From: Strigamia acuminata
Taxonomy: Eukaryota > Arthropoda > Chilopoda > Geophilomorpha > Linotaeniidae
Direction of reading: 5' to 3'
DNA: 64,000 nucleotides
Assembly (NCBI GenBank): GCA_949358305.1
Contig: OX442315.1
Span: 4,092,001 to 4,156,000, forward strand
Shown: positions 1 to 10,824 of the stretch, piece by piece
Position numbering within the stretch: position 1 is the first letter of the stretch
Layout: each line of letters starts with the position of its first letter
Notes under the pieces: model-generated
Databases searched by the model: none
Told to the model about the DNA's origin: nothing
Seen by the model: the letters and a program-made list of their open reading frames with translations, nothing else
Position numbers and translations under genes: made by a program

Positions 1-1
1 A

Positions 2-1390
2 GATGAGTGCAACATCGCATTTAATGCGATAAAGAGGATGCTGACGGAAGTCGGCGTGATGCCTCTACCCGACTTAAACCGGCCGTTCATATTACATACG
101 GACGCCAGCAGAGTTGGGTTAGGAGCCGCGTTGCTCCAAACTCACGTGCGCGACAGAGTCGAACAAGACCTGCCGTGCATGTTTATAAGTCGCAAACTCC
201 AAGGCGCTGAAAAAAATTACAACGCCACAGAGTTGGAGTGTTTGGCCGTTGTGTGGGCTATAAGGAAATTCAGAGATTATCTCGAATATACCAAATTTGT
301 AGTCCACACAGATCATCAAGCGTTACAATGGCTGATGAAATTAAAGGAGCCAGCCGGTCGACTAGCCAGATGGCAGTTAGAACTGATGGCATGCGACTTG
401 ACCATTAAATACAAGCCCGGCAAATATAACGTCGTGGCTGACGCTCTGTCACGGGCACCAGTGTCAGATCCAATCGACGCTGATGATGATGGCGAGGATG
501 ATTCCCGCATCATTTACTGCCCTACGAGTTGTCATCGTTGGGATTTAAGGAAAATGAATGAAATTCCTACCGCGTCTCCGGCAGATGTAAAATTCTGTGG
601 ATTTTGGACGCGGTTATACCAACCAGCTGCTGACAATTACCCAGAGGCAAAGAGGGAATTTAAGCTAGAGCGGAGAATAAATGACCCGCTTCTAAGCGCC
701 TTCCACGCTCATGTCGGCAAGCAAATGCGAAGCAATCCCCCGACAAGGGAGGAGATAATTGTGCAACAAAAATTAGACAAGAAATGTCAGGATAGAGCTA
801 GATTCGTACTGACAGGAAAATATCCGCCCAACTTAACCAGAAGGCAGAAGCGTCGTTATGCACACGAATCCATAGATTACCTATTGGATGACGGCCTTTT
901 GGTGAAACATCACCCAAATCACCAAGATGACTTGAGTGAATCGGACACCGCAGTAAAGGTAGTAATACCTGCTTCCTTAATCGGTCGCGTGTTGTGGTTG
1001 TTACACGGGCACCCGCTTGCGAGCCATGCGGGAGTAAGCAGAACACTCTATCGTGCTACACAGCTTTTTCACTGGACAGGGATGAAAAAAGATATTGCTC
1101 TTTTTGTCCACCAATGCCAGCGATGTCAAGCGTGCAAGCCGAGGAGTAAATCACCATTCGAAACTATTTTCTTAGGGCCTTACGCGCCTTTTGATTGTTT
1201 AAGTGTCGATGTGATGGGCCCAAAACCCGTTACGGGAAATAAAAATGCGTACATTATCGTTATAATGGACGTGGCGACTCGTTGGCCCGAGTTGTACGCC
1301 GTCGCTAGACCTTCAGCAGAAAAAATCGTTGAATGTATCTACGACGTGGCGTTACGTTACGGATTTCCACGTAAGATTATATCCGATAAC
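2..1390 (+). pseudogene. Element A pol, first part: end of RT, RNase H, integrase zinc finger and start of integrase core (interrupted)
   Basis: The frame is already open at base 2, so the protein starts upstream of the window. RNase H is recognised by HTDAS, then ATELECLAVVWAIRKF, HTDHQALQWL and VADALSRAP. An integrase HHCC region follows (HGHPLASHAG ... CQRCQACK), then the core with LSVDVMG carrying the first catalytic Asp and IISDN carrying the second. The frame stops exactly at codon AAC (1388-1390), where element B is inserted. It resumes in the same frame at 10825, so the gene was open when element B landed. It is now disrupted. Confidence 0.9.
1387..1390. repeat. Target site duplication TAAC, left copy (element B)
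   Basis: TAAC directly precedes the left LTR of element B and recurs at 10821-10824 directly after the right LTR. A 4-bp duplication fits gypsy-type integration. Confidence 0.9.
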
Positions 1391-3304
1391 TGTGACGGTG
1401 ACGACCACAACTCCCATTTAACAATGGTACCGGGAAGAGATCGCAATAAATAAACAGTGAATACAATACGAGATAAATACAAGACAGTTTATTGTTGGTA
1501 AACAATAATATCAAGGCTAAATTATACATAGGACTAATGCCGACATTTGGCAAGTTAAATCAGCTATTAAACTATACAAAGAATTGGCCAACTGGCCCTA
1601 GAATAATATCACTACGGGTCTGGAATATGGGAGCGGTTTCCCCATCGCTCGACCTGATTATAGATGTCATCTTAAGCCGGATGGCTGTGTCCTGGAGTCC
1701 GATACGGCTTCGCTGGTTTCCTTGGTTCGCTGTGTAAACTATCGCACGTCGATAAATCGAATGATCTGAGCATTGCGGTTGACTTTGTCTGCACCGCCAC
1801 AACTTTGGGAGGATATTGGTGTAAGTAAATGTATTCATTTACTTATCAATATTCCACTTATGAATTATATTTAATTCATATCGTTGTGAATTCTTATTTA
1901 GATATTTCGGGAATAAGTTGTCGTCAACTTATCGGTTATATTGAGTTCAATATGAGATTAAGTCTTCTGACTTGATTTTGGTCCAACTGGTTGTCGAGTT
2001 TAAGTTTTGCTGTTATAAATAAAATGAAGATTAAGCTTCCCGTCGCAACACACAATTGCCATCGATTAGAATATACGCCTTGCCATGCAGAACGGTATCA
2101 AGCGTCCCCGGCGTCGCAGCACGGTCGTCCATCGAGTGGTTGACGGTACCACGTACACAGGGGTCGATAGCTCGCGGCTCCGCACAGCAGTTTTATCTCT
2201 CGCGGTACTAATAATAGACCGACTGCTTTGGCATCGAATACCATGAGAATCAGCTTGCCAAACACTTGGTGCTACTCGTGGTTACTGTAAAACAGACTGC
2301 TTTGGCACCATCAGGTGAAGGAACCGATTCTCAACAATACCGATGCTACTCGTGGTAACGGAATACGTTCATACCGAAAAAGACAACTTGGTCCTGTCCG
2401 GAGGATACTGAATTGCACAACGGCGGGTTCTCCTTCGGCGTCGCAACCGTAGACTGTAACATTTATGCAACATAATAATCCCAGCACTTCGACTTCAATT
2501 GCCGGCGGTGGCATGATTCTGTAGAATCATGCAACGGTTCTTTGCGAATAAATCAACAAAGAACCAAAAGGTTTTTTACGTGAACAACGAATCATATTTC
2601 TTAAGTAACAATACCAAACAGAAAATAATCAAACAGAGCTGCGGAATGGCCGATTGTTTGGGTTTATATAACCTGACTGGATTTAAGGATTAATCCAGTC
2701 ATCCAATTGGAACATGGGTTCCACGAATCCCTCCAATCCCGTATCACCGGAAGTGGATACGGAGGAGCATTTATGCAAATTATGCTAATCCTTGTTACAA
2801 CCGGAACTGGATACCCAGGACCGGAAATGGGTTCCACCAATCAGATTGATCGGTTGACCGATTGATCGCTAAACATTCTGTCCCGCAGAAATGGAAGTTA
2901 CATTGTATTTAACAATGTCAGATACTTAATATATATTTATATTAATATTTAACACAATTTATTCACTTGATTAAATATACGTTTATATTTAATCATGAGG
3001 TTTTCAAGTTCGTATTCGAATTTATCGCTAATTGCGATCGCGCCATCTAGTGGCAATATGGAGCATTGACAAATGCGGGTTTTAGCAGACGAATCTTCGT
3101 AATTATGCCGTGATACTTTAGTATCATGTGGAAATTAGTGTTTATTCTTAATAAACGAACATCTTTGTATTTGAAACATCATAAATGACTTTATTCTAGA
3201 CATTTATCAGTTTTACACAGAATATTGTAAAAATACCATCATATTGGCGCAACAGCGCTTTCTTGATAGAAAATAGGCATTTATAGCCATTGTAAACCGT
3301 CATA
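1391..3304 (-). repeat. Element B LTR, left copy (3' LTR in element orientation)
   Basis: 1914 bp, the same length as the copy at 8907-10820. Every chance ORF in it recurs unchanged in the other copy, which suggests near-identity and recent insertion. It contains a ladder of short perfect hairpins (1822-1973 and singly to 3156) and a CTCF-like site at 3040-3053. Confidence 0.92.
1822..1973. repeat. Hairpin ladder in element B LTR (five stem-loops in 152 bp)
   Basis: Successive inverted repeats occupy 1822-1845, 1859-1880, 1913-1932, 1938-1953 and 1960-1973, with stems of 5-9 bp and loops of 2-6 nt. More lie at 2511-2532, 2536-2565, 2674-2701, 2900-2918, 2968-2995, 3111-3126 and 3140-3156. 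The same set is present in the right LTR, shifted by 7516 bp. Confidence 0.8.
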
Positions 3305-3316
3305 CATCCCCCTTAA
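3305..3316 (-). other. Polypurine tract of element B
   Basis: On the minus strand this reads AAGGGGGATG directly before the 3' LTR, in the position used to prime plus-strand DNA. Element D has the matching AAGGGGGACT at the same place. Confidence 0.75.
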
Positions 3317-3899
3317 TAACACAACTATATAATATTTTATAGAGTTTTCGTTATTCTCCTAATTAGCATAAATGCTATTTTCGGACTTGATGTATCTTGG
3401 AGATACCGTGACTTCCAATTTCGAATTTGAGTTTACATAAACTAACTTGAATTATCTAAGTTCTGATTTTCTGCCGAAATAATCTTTTCTAATAGCCTAA
3501 ATTCAAGTCCAGAATTTATTTCCAAGTCTTCTTTTTGAAGAAACTTTCGTCATACATAAAATCATCATTTGTGTTATCACAAAATATTTATTTCATATGC
3601 CTAGTCAGATGTATCGCTATAAATATACAATAAATAGCTTTTAGATGATAAGAGTTGACAATTTAAGAATCAAAATGTCCCCCTTAATTGTCATGACCGG
3701 AGTCACTTGGTATTCTTTGTACAATTGACTAATTTTAATTTAAACTAGTTGTCTTTTAATACTGTAATATTACTTTTCGAGAATTGTTAATTTTAACTTT
3801 ATATTTTGTCCCCCTTTTCTTTAGAAGAGAGGTCATGATTTTTAGAAGAGGATTTTCTGTTTACACTATAATCGGGGAATCTTTGTGTATCATATCATG
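3317..3899. other. Non-coding 3' region of element B
   Basis: AT-rich sequence between the LTR and the Gag-like stop, with no credible ORF. Extra polypurine-like tracts (AAGGGGGA on the minus strand) occur near 3678 and 3808, in addition to the one at the LTR edge. Confidence 0.5.
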
Positions 3900-5381
3900 T
3901 TAATCAACATGATTCTTTGCTAAATATTGAGCTCGCATATTTGCGAATTTCCGAGATCTCTCAGCCTGCTGTACTGATTTCTTTCGACGTTTTTCCTTTG
4001 GGCAGTTACATACAGTGTACTGACTTGGCAGTGTAAATGACCGTGACGACCCAACTTTTTGTTTTAGGTCATCTCTGGAAAACCATACATGAATGGGACC
4101 CTCATTGGAAAACCATACGTGGAAAGGACCCATATTTGGAATTGTGAAATCCCGCAACAAACGAGGGGATCTATATTTGACTCTAAGTCGTGGAACTGAT
4201 GATTGGAAACCTGGGTTTTCAGTCAGTTTTTGAACATGTTGGTTTGTACTTGAAGTTTCTTCATCACCAGCTGGACTTGGTGACCGAAAACGCTTTTTTG
4301 AAGTTCTTAATTCCTCTCGTTGAGATGAATTATTCTGGATATTGCAGGGTTGCTTTCCAGACGCAAATTGTTGTATCTCCGTCAGATTGACGACTGGGAC
4401 GGGTTTTAGTCGTTGGTTACGGTATTGATTTCGAAATACGAATTGTTGCGCTTCGTTTATATTTTTAAATTCAGCTGAATTTAACTGGTATTGTTTACAA
4501 TACTGTTCGAATTGATACCGGATCTCCCGTGGGTTAGTCAAAAAACTTTCTTTTTTAGGTTTAAAATCATTCTCATTATCGTGTTGGTAATACTTTTTCA
4601 AGGGAAAAGTTTGCTTGACCTTTTTTCGATTTGAAATGGGCGTTAGGTAGAATTGTCTTGGCTGGGGACTCTTCTTGGTAGACAAATCATACGTCCGCAA
4701 ACATGAGTTTGTGATCGGCGATCGGGCACGTTGTTGTACGTTATTTGACTGCAAATGTTTGTTTGGAGTCCGAATATCTTTCCTTTGCGTTGATATTGGT
4801 GGCCCAAAACTTTTGTTTACGGTTCCCAATTCTTTTGATAGCGGTAGGTTAATCGACAGATTAAGGCTAGCCACATATCGTTGTGCTTCAGCTGGATTAG
4901 CATATCGAACTGAAATTAGCTGATCTCGATTGTAAACGAGTTTTAATTTGTTCTGAACAACCGACTGGTTAGTTAACGAACTCTCTGGATGAGAATTATT
5001 AGGTTTATAATTCTCTTCCCCCTTATCTACCGAATTAGGTGGTTTAAACTTTTCTAACTTAGATCCCCTACTGGATGTTTGAAACATAGTATGAGAATCT
5101 TGATTCACTAAGTTTCGGCTGTATGTTTGTGGATTCCGTACTGGATCTTGATGTGAAGATTGAGATTGGGTACGATCTCGCCAGTTCCTAGCTTTTACAT
5201 AGTCTGAAGCTTCGATTATATTTTTAAACTTGGTTTTATCCAGTCCATGACGATTACAATACAGAGTAAAATGATCGGGAATCTTTTCTGTTTGATCGCC
5301 AAGTGGTACAGAACTTAAATTTAAGTTTGTCTGCTTATTATTTCCTTTTGGATCGATCATATTCAATGGTTTTTGAGCCAT
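3900..5381 (-). CDS. Gag-like protein of element B, 493 aa, with a repeated motif shared with element D Gag
   Basis: The first in-frame ATG is at 5381; a TTG lies four codons upstream and is less likely to be used. The protein is basic and rich in Asn, Gln, Ser and Lys. A motif of the form aromatic-Cys-x4-Leu-x4-Phe-x-x-Ile-x-Glu-Ala-x-x-aromatic occurs near residues 36-62 and again near 287-313, with weaker partial copies between and after. The same motif occurs once at residues 41-67 of the element D Gag. There is also a short duplication, GPFHVWFS and GPIHVWFS. I see no capsid homology region, zinc knuckle, protease or polymerase. It may bind the element RNA or co-assemble with a helper Gag, but this is inference. 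Confidence 0.75.
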   Translation of the reverse strand: MAQKPLNMIDPKGNNKQTNLNLSSVPLGDQTEKIPDHFTLYCNRHGLDKTKFKNIIEASDYVKARNWRDRTQSQSSHQDPVRNPQTYSRNLVNQDSHTMFQTSSRGSKLEKFKPPNSVDKGEENYKPNNSHPESSLTNQSVVQNKLKLVYNRDQLISVRYANPAEAQRYVASLNLSINLPLSKELGTVNKSFGPPISTQRKDIRTPNKHLQSNNVQQRARSPITNSCLRTYDLSTKKSPQPRQFYLTPISNRKKVKQTFPLKKYYQHDNENDFKPKKESFLTNPREIRYQFEQYCKQYQLNSAEFKNINEAQQFVFRNQYRNQRLKPVPVVNLTEIQQFASGKQPCNIQNNSSQREELRTSKKRFRSPSPAGDEETSSTNQHVQKLTENPGFQSSVPRLRVKYRSPRLLRDFTIPNMGPFHVWFSNEGPIHVWFSRDDLKQKVGSSRSFTLPSQYTVCNCPKEKRRKKSVQQAERSRKFANMRAQYLAKNHVD

Positions 5382-8350
5382 AAAAAAATTCAAAATCTGA
5401 CGATTTTAATTCTTTAATTTATAAAGAAGACGAATATAATACACTTTTCAACAAGAAACACTTCTAAACTTTACTTTTGACAAAATAAAATTAAACTTCG
5501 CGTTTGTTTGACACGTGTTAGCTTTTGCAGGTTACACGGCACACAAAATTCGAATCGTGACTGAAATCGGGACGGCGTGGTCAAGATGACTCTGGAACAC
5601 GTCTTCTGGTCTGGTCTGGATGCGAATGATCAGTATCTGATCTGGTCCTCCTTTAATAGCAGGGGGCTGGGGATCCCTAGATCTCCCAACTTCTGATTGG
5701 CGGATGTTAGTGTCGGCCAATGGTATAAAGGACGTTACATCTATTTAGTAGTTCTCTACTAAGTCCGTTCCCTTCGAGATTCAATTTTACCGATAAAATA
5801 AAATTCCTTCGGGAAGACATTCGTAAAATATTGTATTTTTCAAATGAAAATAAAATAAACTTACTTCAATCTTCTTGAACTTTGGGATTTTTACCAATCC
5901 AAATAATTAAATAACTTTTCTTCAAAAAATATTTTTCTTTTAATTATTCCGTTAGTGTGTGATATCGTTACAACCACAACTTTAATAAAGTTTTCTCAAA
6001 CTCTCAATTTTTCTTATTCTTATTCAATTATCGTTCAAATAATCATTCCTTTGTAATTGAAATCTATTTTCGATTCCCAACATTGTGTATTCATTTCCAA
6101 TAGGAAGAATAATTTGACCAAGTCTTTACTTTTTCAGGTTTAAATTCCATTTTTCGAGTGTGAAAAAATAAATTTTCACCATCCATCTCCCCCTTTTTTA
6201 ACAAATTTTTTTAACAAATAAAAATTCGTTAAAATTCTTTAAATTTGTTTTGCGAGAAAAATTATCTAATTCTCTAATCTTCCAAAAGAAAATATTCGAA
6301 ATTTTACTTTAAACGATAAAGTTATTGGTACAAATGTGTACTTGTTTTTCGGGAGAAAACTATTCGACAATCCTTTAGACTTTTGGGTAAAAATTATTCA
6401 TCAAATCTTTCTTTTTTGATGACAATTGCTTTGATTTTTCGAAAGAAAATATCTAGCTAAATTCCACTTTTCCTGAGCGGACAATTGTTTTCACAATTAG
6501 TTATTCCTTTGCGATATTTACGAAGGACGTGTCTTTGATTATTCGTTTTAATAATTTTCGTCCCCCTTATCTCTAATAACGAGATGTTTTTGCAGAGATC
6601 TTTTATCTTTTGAATGAAAGAATATTTAAATCTCAATTGTCGTAAATACCTTCATCTGCTGCAGCATTTCCTCAATTTGAACTTTTCAAATGAAAAGACA
6701 AATCTGGAGAACTTTCACTGTCAAACTTCTATTCCTATCGCGCCAAAATTCGTAATTCACTGGTTTGGAATTCCGTATAACACGTGACACAATAACAGTA
6801 TCGATGTCACAATTAAGCAGTTTACTACTCGGTCCGCGCGAGGACATGTAAATTACTTTTTTCCGATAAAAATAATTTTTCTTTGAAAAATATTTGAAAT
6901 TGATTTTTCACAACTACTTTTGAATGAAATAAAATGAAGTTATTCCAACTTTTCGTTAATTGCTCACACATAACATTCCCTTTACTGTGGGATTTGCATC
7001 GAAATTCCATTTTTAAAGAACCTTTCTTTTACTTATCGCAAATAAAACATATTCAATCGTTTTTCTGATTAAACTTTAACACGTAAATTACGAACGAAAT
7101 ATATGATGACATTCCATTAACCTTTAGGAAAATTGACTAAATTCTTAATTTTTAGAGAAAAATAATGTATCTAGAATCTTTCCTTTTCCGAATGAAATCT
7201 ATGTTCAAAATAGAAGATAAATCTTGTGCAATTCTTAGTTTTTTCGAATGGAAAAATACAACTTTTCATCAGCGGTGATTTATTTGATTTTTCCGAAAGA
7301 AAAATAATTACTTTGAAACTTATTTTCTTCGTTTAAATCAGCTATCTGATTTTTAAAGCTTCAATCCAATCAAAAAATATTCGCTCCGTAAATATTTCAT
7401 GTGGCAAAGTTCATAGCCACAAATGGATTTGTTATTCCGGTTTTAAGAAATCATGTGGGAAAATGTCCGATTAGATTACTAAAAATATTCGTTGTTTTTC
7501 AAACAGCTAAATTTCATTTAGAAATTCTCAAAATTTGGGAGACCCAAATATCGTTGGAAACTTAAAACACTGTTAAATTTCCGAAAGGAAAGATTGAATG
7601 AAATCCTTTTACTTTTCCGAGGGAAAGCGTTTTTCGTGATTCGTAACTTTCAATGTAAAAAATACTATTCTACGTGGTCGGCAACTTCATTCGCCGCCAT
7701 TTTATATTTTCTTAATTTCCATTGTCCCGAAGGAAAAAATGTACTTTTTGTGAAAATAGTTAATTCCTTCAAATAAAGGTAATATTCATTTCGATTTGCA
7801 AATCTTTTCTGCGAAATGGAGTGTGTTGTTTTTCTCCAACAACTAAATTATCTTTGGTACCGATGGCAGTGGAAAAATTAGTTCGCGACACTTAAATAAA
7901 TCTCTACGAACCTTCTGTAACATTTCTCCGCTGTCTTTTATCTGTTGTCCGCCATAATTTCCAAGCATTCGTTCGCACCTTGCGTTGAAGGTTTGAGTAG
8001 CTTCCCTGCTGCGTTTGATACGGAGATCGACGCGTATTGCTATGGCGCGTGGTCGCTGGCTATCGGTGTCGACGTACAGTTACAAGAAACTTAATTTCTT
8101 GTAAATATTTCCAAATAGTTGCGGTGTTTTCTTCGTTTTAACTTTTCAGGTGGAAAGATAAATTCGTAAGAAGTCCGCCTTCTAAACTTGTATGTTTTTA
8201 GCTTTTCGAAATAAAACAAACTTCGAAAAAAAATATCTGTATTCTTATTTCACTCGAAACTTTTTTGATTTCTTATTTAAAATACTTCGTATTCCTTAAA
8301 TTGTCGAACGAAAATAGTAAAGAGAGTTCACTAAACGTTTCCATTTCGTC
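5382..8350. other. Long non-coding interior of element B
   Basis: About 3 kb of AT-rich sequence without a convincing ORF on either strand. Short imperfect palindromes of the form CTTTTC-n-GAAAAG or TTTTC-n-GAAAGAAAA recur many times, for example around 6420-6440, 6685-6700, 7180-7200, 7240-7260 and 7290-7310. Polypurine-like tracts on the minus strand lie near 6187 and 6560. No function can be read. Confidence 0.5.
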
Positions 8351-8650
8351 AGTTTAACTTTTCACATGAAAATATAAACTGAAAATCTATTTGTCTGTTT
8401 TAACTAAAATTTTTTAGTTAATATCGGATTCAAGATTCGCTTTTGCAATTCGATCGAATTAATTTGCAACCTATTTCAGTGATCGTGTGATAGGTCTATA
8501 ACTTCCGAAATTCCTAGTTAAAGGACTGTTTTGGTGTTTCTCAAGAAAATAAACATGGTTTGAAACTTGTCTGTTTTTTAACTAAATCTTTTAGTTAAAT
8601 ATTTATCTCAAAATTCACTTTTACAATTCTATCGAATTTAATTGCAACCT

Positions 8651-8669
8651 AATCTCGGTGGGACCTCCA
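8651..8669 (-). other. Second, internal copy of the tRNA-Gln primer-binding site
   Basis: AATCTCGGTGGGACCTCCA is identical to the site at 8886-8904 and lies 235 bp inward from it. It is followed by CGTGTGA and then unrelated sequence, so the copy includes the LTR edge. Confidence 0.85.
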
Positions 8670-8885
8670 CGTGTGAGATTAGGTGGTAGTCTTTGAAATC
8701 CCTAAAATCTTCAAACGAAAATAATGAAGGAAAATCTACTACGTATTTCTATTTCATCAGTTTAACTTCTTCACATGGAAATATAAACTGAAAATTTAAT
8801 CTGTCTATTTTTAACTTAAATCTTTTAGTTAAATATTTATCTCCAATATTCACTGTTGCAATTCAATCGAATTTAATTGCAACCT

Positions 8886-8904
8886 AATCTCGGTGGGACC
8901 TCCA
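8886..8904 (-). other. Primer-binding site of element B, tRNA-Gln (UUG-type acceptor)
   Basis: The plus strand reads AATCTCGGTGGGACCTCCA. This equals the 3' end of insect-type tRNA-Gln including CCA, so the minus-strand RNA can pair with it over 19 nt. Two bases (CG) separate it from the LTR at 8907. Confidence 0.85.
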
Positions 8905-8906
8905 CG

Positions 8907-10820
8907 TGTGACGGTGACGACCACAACTCCCATTTAACAATGGTACCGGGAAGAGATCGCAATAAATAAACAGTGAATACAATACGAGATAAATACAAGA
9001 CAGTTTATTGTTGGTAAACAATAATATCAAGGCTAAATTATACATAGGACTAATGCCGACATTTGGCAAGTTAAATCAGCTATTAAACTATACAAAGAAT
9101 TGGCCAACTGGCCCTAGAATAATATCACTACGGGTCTGGAATATGGGAGCGGTTTCCCCATCGCTCGACCTGATTATAGATGTCATCTTAAGCCGGATGG
9201 CTGTGTCCTGGAGTCCGATACGGCTTCGCTGGTTTCCTTGGTTCGCTGTGTAAACTATCGCACGTCGATAAATCGAATGATCTGAGCATTGCGGTTGACT
9301 TTGTCTGCACCGCCACAACTTTGGGAGGATATTGGTGTAAGTAAATGTATTCATTTACTTATCAATATTCCACTTATGAATTATATTTAATTCATATCGT
9401 TGTGAATTCTTATTTAGATATTTCGGGAATAAGTTGTCGTCAACTTATCGGTTATATTGAGTTCAATATGAGATTAAGTCTTCTGACTTGATTTTGGTCC
9501 AACTGGTTGTCGAGTTTAAGTTTTGCTGTTATAAATAAAATGAAGATTAAGCTTCCCGTCGCAACACACAATTGCCATCGATTAGAATATACGCCTTGCC
9601 ATGCAGAACGGTATCAAGCGTCCCCGGCGTCGCAGCACGGTCGTCCATCGAGTGGTTGACGGTACCACGTACACAGGGGTCGATAGCTCGCGGCTCCGCA
9701 CAGCAGTTTTATCTCTCGCGGTACTAATAATAGACCGACTGCTTTGGCATCGAATACCATGAGAATCAGCTTGCCAAACACTTGGTGCTACTCGTGGTTA
9801 CTGTAAAACAGACTGCTTTGGCACCATCAGGTGAAGGAACCGATTCTCAACAATACCGATGCTACTCGTGGTAACGGAATACGTTCATACCGAAAAAGAC
9901 AACTTGGTCCTGTCCGGAGGATACTGAATTGCACAACGGCGGGTTCTCCTTCGGCGTCGCAACCGTAGACTGTAACATTTATGCAACATAATAATCCCAG
10001 CACTTCGACTTCAATTGCCGGCGGTGGCATGATTCTGTAGAATCATGCAACGGTTCTTTGCGAATAAATCAACAAAGAACCAAAAGGTTTTTTACGTGAA
10101 CAACGAATCATATTTCTTAAGTAACAATACCAAACAGAAAATAATCAAACAGAGCTGCGGAATGGCCGATTGTTTGGGTTTATATAACCTGACTGGATTT
10201 AAGGATTAATCCAGTCATCCAATTGGAACATGGGTTCCACGAATCCCTCCAATCCCGTATCACCGGAAGTGGATACGGAGGAGCATTTATGCAAATTATG
10301 CTAATCCTTGTTACAACCGGAACTGGATACCCAGGACCGGAAATGGGTTCCACCAATCAGATTGATCGGTTGACCGATTGATCGCTAAACATTCTGTCCC
10401 GCAGAAATGGAAGTTACATTGTATTTAACAATGTCAGATACTTAATATATATTTATATTAATATTTAACACAATTTATTCACTTGATTAAATATACGTTT
10501 ATATTTAATCATGAGGTTTTCAAGTTCGTATTCGAATTTATCGCTAATTGCGATCGCGCCATCTAGTGGCAATATGGAGCATTGACAAATGCGGGTTTTA
10601 GCAGACGAATCTTCGTAATTATGCCGTGATACTTTAGTATCATGTGGAAATTAGTGTTTATTCTTAATAAACGAACATCTTTGTATTTGAAACATCATAA
10701 ATGACTTTATTCTAGACATTTATCAGTTTTACACAGAATATTGTAAAAATACCATCATATTGGCGCAACAGCGCTTTCTTGATAGAAAATAGGCATTTAT
10801 AGCCATTGTAAACCGTCATA
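8907..10820 (-). repeat. Element B LTR, right copy (5' LTR in element orientation)
   Basis: 1914 bp, same length and hairpin set as 1391-3304, followed by TSD TAAC at 10821-10824. It should carry the element promoter, reading leftward. Confidence 0.92.
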
Positions 10821-10824
10821 TAAC
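10821..10824. repeat. Target site duplication TAAC, right copy (element B)
   Basis: Matches 1387-1390. Element A pol continues in frame with GGA at 10825. Confidence 0.9.

Larger units (their letters stand above)
8351..8906 (-). repeat. Triplicated leader/primer-binding region of element B
   Basis: Three diverged copies of one ~190-235 bp unit lie head to tail. Each has an ACTAAA-n-TTTAGTTAA block followed by GCAACCTA. The copy next to the LTR carries the working primer-binding site (8886-8904). The middle copy carries the identical 19 nt at 8651-8669 plus CGTGTGA, which includes the first five bases of the LTR. The outer copy (about 8395-8490) is degenerate but keeps CGTGTGA at 8484-8490. 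Confidence 0.85.
1391..10820 (-). mobile_element. Element B: non-autonomous gypsy-type LTR element with a lone Gag-like gene
   Basis: The 9430-bp element has two 1914-bp LTRs (1391-3304 and 8907-10820) bounded by TGTGACGGT and ACCGTCATA, with TSD TAAC. On the minus strand a primer-binding site matching tRNA-Gln lies two bases inside the 5' LTR (8886-8904), and a polypurine tract borders the 3' LTR (3305-3316). The 5.6-kb interior encodes one 493-residue protein and no protease, reverse transcriptase or integrase. The remaining ~3.5 kb is AT-rich and non-coding. LTR tips, primer and Gag motif tie it to element D, so D-like proteins are the likely source of its mobility. That dependence is inference. 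Confidence 0.88.

Noticed and set aside
1492-2514. Small ORFs (60-90 codons) in the element B LTR, repeated at 9008-10030
   Set aside because: They recur only because the LTRs are duplicates. They overlap hairpins on both strands and show no protein features.
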